From: Thelonectria olida
Lineage: Eukaryota > Ascomycota > Sordariomycetes > Hypocreales > Nectriaceae
Direction of reading: 5' to 3'
DNA: 64,000 bases
NCBI GenBank assembly: GCA_020736575.1
Contig: JAGPYM010000011.1
Location: forward strand, 992,001-1,056,000
Shown: in pieces, positions 57,194-64,000 of the stretch
How positions within the stretch are numbered: position 1 is the stretch's first letter
How the letters are laid out: every line of letters begins with the position of its first letter
Program-made: the position numbers and the translations under genes
The notes under the pieces: model-generated
Told to the model about the DNA's origin: nothing
The model's input: the letters and a program-made list of their open reading frames with translations, nothing else
The model's database searches: none

Positions 57194-58975
57194 CTAATCG
57201 AAGAGCTGGTCAATAGTCTCCTTCAAATCCCCTTCTATACTGGTAGCAAACCCAGCCTCTTCCAAATCAAAGGGCACAGCCACCTCATGCCCAATGCCAG
57301 CTCGGATGAGCTTGATATTTCCATCGCCGTCTGTCGTGAGATCTTCATTCGGCCATCTGAGAACGCCTGGAGTGTTCATGCCCACCCCGAGCTCTAGGAT
57401 CACCAGCTTCTTTCCCTCTCGAAGAATCCTACTCCCAAAGTCGTTCCATCTTTCCTCTCCCTCCTTGAAAGGCTGCTCGTTGAATAGTGCACTCGCGCGG
57501 ACGCAAATGAACATCTTGCCTCCACAGTACTGACACCGCGGGACCTTGTCGGGATCAGTGAGTCTCTGAGTGGAAGGATCTACTGAAGAAATGGCATCCT
57601 TGACAAGCGGCCATGACTCGACCACAGCGTCCGGCCTGCAGTTCTTCATACACTGAAGCACGGCGTACGATCCCTGTGGCGTGGAGAGCTGGTCAGCGGG
57701 CCAGCCGTTTGCGAGGAAGAAGCCATCGGCGTTCGAAGTGCGCACGTGGGCGTCGGGCCCGAACTTTTCCAGAAAGGTGAGCAGCCGTTTGTAAATGGGC
57801 GACGCAGGCCACGTCTTGACCATGTTCAGATGCGTAAAGTAGTAGCCCCATCGATCCTGCTCAGACGGCCAGCGTGAGAAGCCAAAGACAGAGTAGAGCG
57901 TTCGCAGCCCGTACTTGAGCATCCCGGGAAAGTGTCGCTTAAAGAGTGTCGGTGAGGTATAGTCCAGTCCTTCGGCAGCCGAGAGGCCTGCTCCAGCGGT
58001 GACGAGGACGGCGTCGGCAGACTCAAGCCACTGACGAGCCAAGGTAACAGAGTCGGCCTTGACCACAGGAGTGGTTGGCTCTTCCAGGTACGGGGACCAT
58101 CCATTTGGCAACGTCTCTAGAATCCCGCGGTATATTTCGGTGTCGCTCCCCGTGAAAGTGTTGAAAATTATGTCGGTGATATTCGTGGCTGGGTTCTTCT
58201 CGAGCCACTCAGCGACAGTTTTGATTGCGATTCCAGCGGCCTGCTGTGCGGGAAATGCAAACAAGCCGGTCGATATACAGCAGAGCGCAACGGATCTGCT
58301 CCCTCTATCCGTCGCGGGCAACGACTCCAATGCATCAAGGATCGACGAGTAACACCGCGAGAGCTGGCTCTTGTCCTCTTCGGTTGGTTGCGCGCCTCTA
58401 CTCAGCTGCGGACCAACGGTGTGGATAACGAATGGCGCAGGGAGGTTGTAGCCTTTGGTGACGAGAGCGTCTCCAGGGAGAAGGTCTTCGCCTCTGGCCT
58501 GCATCAGCTCGTGGCATTCCGCCCGTAGCCGCGGTCCAGCCCAGGAGTGGATGATGTTGTCTATGCATCGATGCGTGGGCTGGAAGCAGCCGAGCGCTTT
58601 CTCGTTTGCTGCATTTGTAATGGCTGTTACATGGGTGAGTGTGGTAATGTCTCCTCTCCAGAGAGTGATCCTCACGCCGTTCTCTGAGACGGCCAACGGC
58701 GGCAAGGACTCGGCCTGTGTGAGCATCCGATGGGATTTCTGGAGCGTGAGGATGGAGTCGAGGTGTTTGAGAGCTGGTTGCGGCAGTGGTGGCTCTGGCG
58801 AACGCACGCAGAGGAGCTCATGGAGTATCCTGAGCTTGGACGATGTCTCAAGGTGGTCGACATGTTTCTGATAGTGCTGGATTTGCTCACGCCGGGAGTG
58901 CGCGTGGGAAGAAGGTGTGTTGCCGGCTTGCTCGTAGGCATCGTCAAGAAGTAAGCCCAAGATGTCGTCCAGCAT
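57194..58975 (-). CDS. Zinc-macrodomain / class M sirtuin fusion
   Basis: Intronless, 593 aa. Residues ~100-295 are a macrodomain of the zinc type: NAANEKALGCFQPTHRCIDNIIH with Cys130, His135 and Cys137 as likely zinc ligands, and the ADP-ribose loop STGLFAFP. Residues ~305-590 are a sirtuin of the SirTM kind: TAGAGLSAAEGLDY (NAD site), TSNADGFF (residues 413-420), and two Cys pairs, QCMKNC and RCQYCGG, for a zinc. In bacteria these two proteins are encoded together and add and remove ADP-ribose on a lipoylated carrier; fungi carry them fused. In the TSNADGFF segment the usual catalytic position is Phe rather than His or Gln. Substrate here is unknown; no lipoate genes are nearby. Confidence 0.88.
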   Translation of the reverse strand: MLDDILGLLLDDAYEQAGNTPSSHAHSRREQIQHYQKHVDHLETSSKLRILHELLCVRSPEPPLPQPALKHLDSILTLQKSHRMLTQAESLPPLAVSENGVRITLWRGDITTLTHVTAITNAANEKALGCFQPTHRCIDNIIHSWAGPRLRAECHELMQARGEDLLPGDALVTKGYNLPAPFVIHTVGPQLSRGAQPTEEDKSQLSRCYSSILDALESLPATDRGSRSVALCCISTGLFAFPAQQAAGIAIKTVAEWLEKNPATNITDIIFNTFTGSDTEIYRGILETLPNGWSPYLEEPTTPVVKADSVTLARQWLESADAVLVTAGAGLSAAEGLDYTSPTLFKRHFPGMLKYGLRTLYSVFGFSRWPSEQDRWGYYFTHLNMVKTWPASPIYKRLLTFLEKFGPDAHVRTSNADGFFLANGWPADQLSTPQGSYAVLQCMKNCRPDAVVESWPLVKDAISSVDPSTQRLTDPDKVPRCQYCGGKMFICVRASALFNEQPFKEGEERWNDFGSRILREGKKLVILELGVGMNTPGVLRWPNEDLTTDGDGNIKLIRAGIGHEVAVPFDLEEAGFATSIEGDLKETIDQLFD

Positions 58976-59569
58976 GATTAGTTGATTGGTATGGTGAAGA
59001 CTGAAGTTGCGTGTGTGTGTGACGAGGGATCTGTTACATCAGAGGGATGTGGAAATAAACAGCACACGCATTAAGCTATAAGAAGCCTCGCAGAAAAAGC
59101 TGCAAATCGCTAAGTTCTTACAAATTGTGGGCTTATTCGTAAAGCATGTTCGTACTTAATAATACCGACACTGGCGGCCTGCTGGCTGCGTTATGAAGCC
59201 ATCCCGCTCGGTGTTTGGAGGTGGCCATCCCACATCCCGCCGAGGCAACGGAAGACTCGGGCATCCCACAGCACGAACGGACGACAACGTCGAGACCTTG
59301 TGCATGAAGTCCGCCTCAGGCTCAAAATTGTATGTCCAGAGACTACCCAGGATACATGTACTGAGAGGCGTGTTACCAACTCCTTTCGTATCTGCTTTCG
59401 CATGCCATAAAATCGAAGTGCAGTTGGCAGAGTGTGAAACGACTGAGCGACGCGGTGCCACCTTACAATCTGAATGTAAAAAGTGGGGACCCGGAATGTG
59501 GTCTTTATAATATACACTTTCTGACTCGTCACCATCGAATCCGCTACAGCAGGTGCTCAACACCTGTCA
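58976..59569. other. Intergenic region
   Basis: Promoter of the macrodomain-sirtuin gene and 5' flank of the first tRNA-Asp gene. No gene seen. Confidence 0.45.
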
Positions 59570-59640
59570 TCTTCCGTAGTATAGTGGTCAGTATGCAAGC
59601 TTGTCACGCTTGAGACCCGGGTTCAATTCCCGGCGGGAGA
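59570..59640 (+). tRNA. tRNA-Asp (GTC), intronless
   Basis: Acceptor TCTTCCG pairs with CGGGAGA. Anticodon stem CAAGC/GCTTG encloses the loop TTGTCAC with anticodon GTC. The T arm is CCGGG-TTCAATT-CCCGG and the D loop contains AGTGGTCAG. T-runs downstream (59669-59675) fit Pol III termination. Length 71 nt without CCA. Confidence 0.95.
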
Positions 59641-60086
59641 GATTCCACCACCGGTCCCAGACCTGAATCCTTTTTTTGCCTCTTTTTCCTCGTTGCCTTT
59701 TTGTCCTTTAACCTCTTTTCTCTCCCTTTTTATGTCTCAGTTGAGCAGCACACAGACTCTTGGCCTATTCAGCATCCAGAATCTCATGGCAACATCTATC
59801 CTCAGTGCCATCTGCAAACGGACGCAGCTTCGTGTAATCACGGCGCAAGTCTGCCTTGGACGATGCCTCAGTCTCACTCTTATGTGCTTGCAAAAGTCCT
59901 CCTCAGCCTCGGCCATCTTCAAGTGCAGATCCTCCTCAGGGCTGAAAGCCACGAAGCCATTCGCGTCCCGTCTTGGACGAATCAAACACTCCAACAAGTA
60001 CCATGGCTTGCAGGCGGCGGGGTCGAATACTTGCGTAGTACGCACCTGATCAGCTGTAGTGCGGCAGCCTTCTAAATAACATAGAA
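59641..60086. other. Intergenic region
   Basis: T-rich tRNA terminator region followed by spacer and the leader of the next gene. No gene seen. Confidence 0.45.
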
Positions 60087-62155
60087 ATGCAAAGTGTCCC
60101 GTCTCCGGCCTTCTCTCCCTTGACCTGGCTCATTTCTGCTCTCAGAAGATACACGTATCCTGCCATGCCCGACCATGGTAACTACAGCCTCTTCAGAGAC
60201 GACCGCCTCGTCAAGCTGGAGCAGGGCCTCTTTGGAAACCTGGGCAACCTGTCAGCCTTCAGGACCATCCCCGCGCCGGTATGGGTGCCCAGCCCTGAGA
60301 TCCGCGGCACTACGGCCATCCTCTGGAGCTGCTTCCTCACGCTGATCGCCTGCATCTTCACGGCCCTGCACCTCAACGTGCCCGCCAACACCAAGAAGAT
60401 GCCCATGCTCTACGAGAAGCTCAAATGGGTCGTGATCGGCCTCATTGCCCCCGAGGTCGTGCTGTATCTAGCTTCGTCTCAGTTCCTGGATGCGCGGAGG
60501 CTGGCTCGAGAGCTAAACACGTTGTGGCGCAAAAGAAAGGAAGCCGACGGCGTCGAGATGCAGACCGGCGGGCAAAAACAGCCCCGGCCCGAGTCCGATG
60601 TGAGCTTCACCACGTCTCTTCTCCGGCCCAGACAAGCACAGCGTTGACAGAACCAGGACGACCCCTGCTTCGACATCAGATACGGCTTCTTCGTCGTCAT
60701 GGGCGGCCTCGAAGTCCCCGTCAAGGACATCCAGCCCTACACGAACCGATGGGCGCAGCGCGGCACTCTCGAGTCGGGCAGCCTGCGCCTGTCGGTCAAC
60801 GGCGTGTTGCAGCTCGCGAGGCTGGGCCACTTCATCGAGGTGCCGCCCGCCCTCATCGACGACAAGAGCAAGGCCGACACGCTGCAGAAGACGCTCATCA
60901 TCGGCCAGGTGCTGTGGATGGCGCTGCAGTGCTGCGCGCGCAAGGCGTACGGGCTGCCCGTTTCGTTTCTGGAGATACACACCATGGTGCACGTCGGTTG
61001 CGCCCTCATCATGTTTGTCTTTTGGGTCAAGGTACCGATGTCTTCCTCCCTCATACACGGCATCTTGCCTTGTTTCTCATGCATGTCTAGAAACCCAAAG
61101 ACGTGACGGATCCCATGAGCGTCGACGTCTCCCAGTTCAAGCGCTTCATCGCCCTCATGGTCCAAGAACAGTTCCACTTCCGCGAGAGCAAGGAGTTCAT
61201 CTTCTACCCCAAGAAGCCCTACCGAGACGACAGCCAGTCGCCGCAGTCGGCGTTCGTCTGGATCCATCCCACCAACCTGAACCAGTACAAGTACCTCACC
61301 GACAGCGAGGGGCACGCGCTCCCCGTCGAATGGGTGCAGGTCGAAGGAACCCAGTGCATCCTGAAAGCCGGCGAAGCGCTCCCATCTGGTCTTGGGCTCG
61401 TCGCCCGGAGCTTCACGTGGCAAGCCCAGCTCTTCCAGCGCCGCGTGCTTCCCGGCTGGTTCAACGACCACTCGTACGACGACCCGTGGGACATTCCCGA
61501 GAGCGTCTGGATCACGGAATGGGTCGAGTCAGAGCCCGTTCCGCCGTCGCTCAGTCTCCAGCTCGCCGACATCCTGCGCCTCGACCGCGTCATCGAAGCC
61601 ATCGAGTCCCTCCAGGGCCCGACGCGACGGCCTCACCTGTTCCACCGCGACCACCAGCGCGTGCGCTATCCGGAGCAGCACTTCCACGACGCCTTCACGC
61701 GGTCGGCGGGGAACTTCCAGTACACGGGGGACAGCCAAGCCGACCCGGACCAGGTTGTGCGCTTCGTCTTCGGCAGCCCCATCCTGTTCAGTCTCTTGTT
61801 CCTCCTCCCGGCCGTGTATGGCGGGCTGCATCTGGCCGTGTCGTACTTTGGATACTTCCCCACGCCGATTGAGCAGCTGCTGTGGAGGATTGCGTCGATT
61901 GACATTATCGTCACGATGCCCGCCTTCTGTATCTTGACCTACATTGGCGACTACGTTTCGACGAGGTTCTTCACATACGAGTCGCTGGGAGAGAACACGT
62001 GGGCCACCGTGTATAAGCTACCGGGGTACTGCATGCTGTTTGCGTACATCCTCGCGAGGTCGTATCTTGTTGTCGAGTCTTTCATTAGCCTGCGCGCTGT
62101 GCCGATAGGGACGTATTGGACGCCGTCGTGGTTGCAGATGATTCCGCATTTTTAG
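60087..62155 (+). CDS. Multi-pass fungal membrane protein of unknown function
   Basis: Three exons (60087-60599, 60651-61031, 61091-62155) give 652 aa with GT-AG introns. Near residue 75 it reads TTAILWSCFLTLIACIFTALHLNVP and then LKWVVIGLIAPEVVLYLA, a hallmark of a large uncharacterised fungal family. Further helices occur around IGQVLWMALQCCARKAYGLPVSFLEIH, IMFVFWVK, and in the C-terminal third (SLLFLLPAVYGGLHLAVSYFG, IDIIVTMPAFCILTYIGDYV, YCMLFAYILARSYLVVESFISLRAVP). No enzymatic motif is visible. The ATG at 60162 is an alternative start. Confidence 0.8.
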
Positions 62156-62641
62156 CCCATGGATGATGCGTTGTATGGGCGTTCCGTCCCAGGTAGAAGG
62201 TTATTGCTATTTGGTTACGGTTCGAGGATCGGGGCATTGTATTATTGTCAACACTCAGGAAGGGAAAAGGGAAGAGTGAACGAGTCAGCAGCCGTATATA
62301 CACAGCTGCATCAAGAGCAAGGAGCTGGGGACAGCATCACCCCTATTATAGTGCTCCCTACCTCGACCGACTGGCCATGAAGGATCGAGCAGTTGATCTG
62401 CAAGTCCGAACAACTCACCCATTGTCTATTCCAAGCGCTCAGGTTGAAAGCGGCCAAACAGACTACAAACAGATGCGTGAAGAGTCACTTCATTCAACTA
62501 GTGGGGACCCAAGAAGTCTGTCAATTCACACAAACGCAATGCAAAAATAAACGGACAAAGTGAAGCCCACACAGTACTTATTTATCTTCATCTCCAAGTC
62601 CAAAAAAATCGAGCAGGCCCATTGACCTGTGGCTGGATAAC
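62156..62641. other. Intergenic region
   Basis: 3' flank of the membrane-protein gene and terminator side of the tRNA array; an A-run at 62603-62609 is a T-run on the minus strand. No protein gene seen. Confidence 0.45.
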
Positions 62642-62722
62642 TCTCCCGCCGGGAATTGAACCCGGGTCTCAAGCGAATTGTGCAATGACAAGCTTGCATA
62701 CTGACCACTATACTACGGAAGA
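62642..62722 (-). tRNA. tRNA-Asp (GTC) with 10-nt intron
   Basis: Same arms as the 59570 gene. Ten extra bases (TTGCACAATT) lie between GTCA and CGCTTG, the canonical intron site after the base 3' of the anticodon. The A-run at 62603-62609 gives a T-run terminator. Confidence 0.9.
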
Positions 62723-62875
62723 TATTGGCTGTTAGTCAACCAAGGTAGCGTTCGGATTTCGATGTCTGGAGGCTTGCAATAGGATGCTTATAACCTCCGG
62801 ACTCACCCCGAGTCGAAAGAAATAAGAGTCGACGACTCCTAAAAAAAGAAATCATGCGTATTCACATGTGGCGAC

Positions 62876-62958
62876 TCTCCCGCCGGGAATTGAACCCGGG
62901 TCTCAAGCGCATTGTGTTTAATGACAAGCTTGCATACTGACCACTATACTACGGAAGA
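62876..62958 (-). tRNA. tRNA-Asp (GTC) with 12-nt intron
   Basis: Same mature sequence. The insert TTAAACACAATG follows GTCA in the anticodon loop. A T-run on the minus strand lies downstream (62840-62846). Confidence 0.9.
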
Positions 62959-63121
62959 TATTGGTTGTTGATCAACCAAGGTAGCGTTCGGATTTCGATG
63001 TCCGGAGACTCGCATAGGATGCTCATAACCTCGGGACTCGCCTCGAGCCGAAAGAAAATGACGTAAATATCGACAACGACTACTAAAAAAAAGAAACTCA
63101 TGCGTATTCACATGTGGCGAC

Positions 63122-63202
63122 TCTCCCGCCGGGAATTGAACCCGGGTCTCAAGCGAATTGTGCGTTGACAAGCTTGCATACTGACCACTATACTACGGAA
63201 GA
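63122..63202 (-). tRNA. tRNA-Asp (GTC) with 10-nt intron
   Basis: Same mature sequence. The insert ACGCACAATT follows GTCA. A T-run on the minus strand lies downstream (63085-63092). Confidence 0.9.
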
Positions 63203-63350
63203 CATGTAGCTGTTGATCAACTACTGTAGCGTTCGGATTTCGATGGTGGGTGACGAGCACAGGATGCCTATAACCCTGGTTGTTCCTCTGACTTGAGATA
63301 AAAAGTAAAAAAAAAAGGATCCAGATCTGCTGATCTGTGGCTGAAGAATC

Positions 63351-63421
63351 TCTCCCGCCGGGAATTGAACCCGGGTCTCAAGCGTGACAAGCTTGCATAC
63401 TGACCACTATACTACGGAAGA
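63351..63421 (-). tRNA. tRNA-Asp (GTC), intronless
   Basis: Identical 71-nt form to the plus-strand gene at 59570, with an uninterrupted anticodon arm. A T-run on the minus strand lies downstream (63307-63316). Confidence 0.93.
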
Positions 63422-64000
63422 TGACAAGCGCTGAAACGCTTGTGTAGTGTGGGGGTTGTTGGAAACGGTTGCCACAATTATGGCTAATACCCTCACCCCG
63501 GAGTAGCACATTTTGAGATGTCATTTCAAGTTTCACTACCCTACACGCGCCATGTTGTCCCCCGGGATCTTGCATTGTATTGAAACAGGAACAAATATGT
63601 GCCTGAATAATATCTAAGGTTAAATGGTTTTGAGTCTACGCCCGCCTGCACTTTAAAACCTTGTTCCAAAGTCAGATTGCGACATGCATATCCACGTCAT
63701 CGTTGACATGCCCGCTGCAACATCGGACGCAAACTCGGAATAGCCTCACTTCGACGGCCAACACCACTGTACCTCACTCGCACAATTCACCACGTCATTC
63801 TACACTCATCATTACTCCCAAAAATGCAGGATGCATCCCTACTACCAAATAACCCATTACATATTTCTCTCGTACATACATGAATGCCCCTCTGCCCTCC
63901 CTCCCTAACCATTCCCTCTCAACATACAATCCCCAAAAGGTATCCAGTACTGAGCCGCAAACCAAGGCACCCGGCCGGATAAAGAAAGAGCCCCTCCCGC
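63422..64000. other. Intergenic region to window end
   Basis: 5' flank of the last tRNA gene, then C-rich spacer. No gene recognised. Confidence 0.4.

Larger units (their letters stand above)
62642..63421. repeat. Tandem tRNA-Asp duplication array
   Basis: Four minus-strand tRNA-Asp genes are spaced 234, 246 and 229 bases apart. The flanks are duplicated too: each of the first three is followed on the plus strand by a version of GTAGCGTTCGGATTTCGATG and a CATAGGATGC-like stretch, and two share GCGTATTCACATGTGGCGA. The array therefore arose by segmental tandem duplication, not by separate insertion. Confidence 0.85.

Noticed and set aside
60425..61872. Long Arg/Ala/Pro-rich plus frames over the membrane protein
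   Set aside because: GC-rich out-of-frame shadows; the spliced three-exon frame contains all transmembrane helices.

Overview
The window is nuclear DNA from a filamentous ascomycete, most likely a Sordariomycete and probably in the Hypocreales. Genes are split by short introns of about 45-75 nt with GTAAGT-like donors. The content is typical of such fungi: Zn(II)2Cys6 regulators, a CFEM receptor, a Clr5 protein, a GPI-type GH5 endoglucanase, a cytochrome b5-fused sphingolipid desaturase, a fungal annexin and a small secreted cysteine-rich protein. I reconstructed exon boundaries by hand. For the multi-exon protein-coding genes the exon lengths sum to a multiple of three; the annexin is the exception.

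Layout. 0.9-10.1 kb: clade-3-type catalase, annexin (apparent one-base frameshift), GPI-anchored GH5 endoglucanase and a class 1A dihydroorotate dehydrogenase. 10.2-12.8 kb: gene-poor and partly very AT-rich, with a C-terminal remnant of a membrane protein. 12.8-17.1 kb (minus): a GSK3-type kinase joined by a canonical in-frame intron to ankyrin repeats and a large C-terminal region, giving one predicted protein of about 1,323 aa. 18.6-21.4 kb: a Clr5-domain protein. 21.4-26.9 kb: gene-poor, with a decayed serine racemase/threonine dehydratase-like pseudogene. 26.9-33.8 kb: a LAG1-type ceramide synthase and a cytochrome b5-fusion sphingolipid desaturase, two steps of glucosylceramide biosynthesis. 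34.1-35.6 kb: a CFEM-7TM receptor.

37.4-45.7 kb looks like a small regulated metabolic cluster. It holds a Zn2Cys6 regulator, a second regulator carrying an N-terminal C2HC finger plus a Zn2Cys6 finger, an SDR, a saccharopine-dehydrogenase-like (enoyl) reductase and an extended SDR. The last four form two divergent pairs, and both bidirectional promoters carry the same 14-bp sequence TCGGAGTTCCGGGT, a CGG-N4-CCG inverted repeat suited to a Zn2Cys6 factor.

45.9-53.1 kb: a multi-pass membrane protein, a leukotriene A4 hydrolase/M1 aminopeptidase and a conserved unknown. 53.4-54.1 kb: a minisatellite-like array with two unit lengths (about 126 and 137 bp) in front of an unrecognised gene. 56.5-57.0 kb: a small secreted protein gene that stops inside its expected C-terminal Cys motif. 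57.2-59.0 kb: a zinc-macrodomain fused to a class M (SirTM-like) sirtuin. The last 5 kb hold a multi-TM protein and five tRNA-Asp(GTC) genes: one on the plus strand and four tandem on the minus strand, three of which contain 10-12 nt introns in the anticodon loop.
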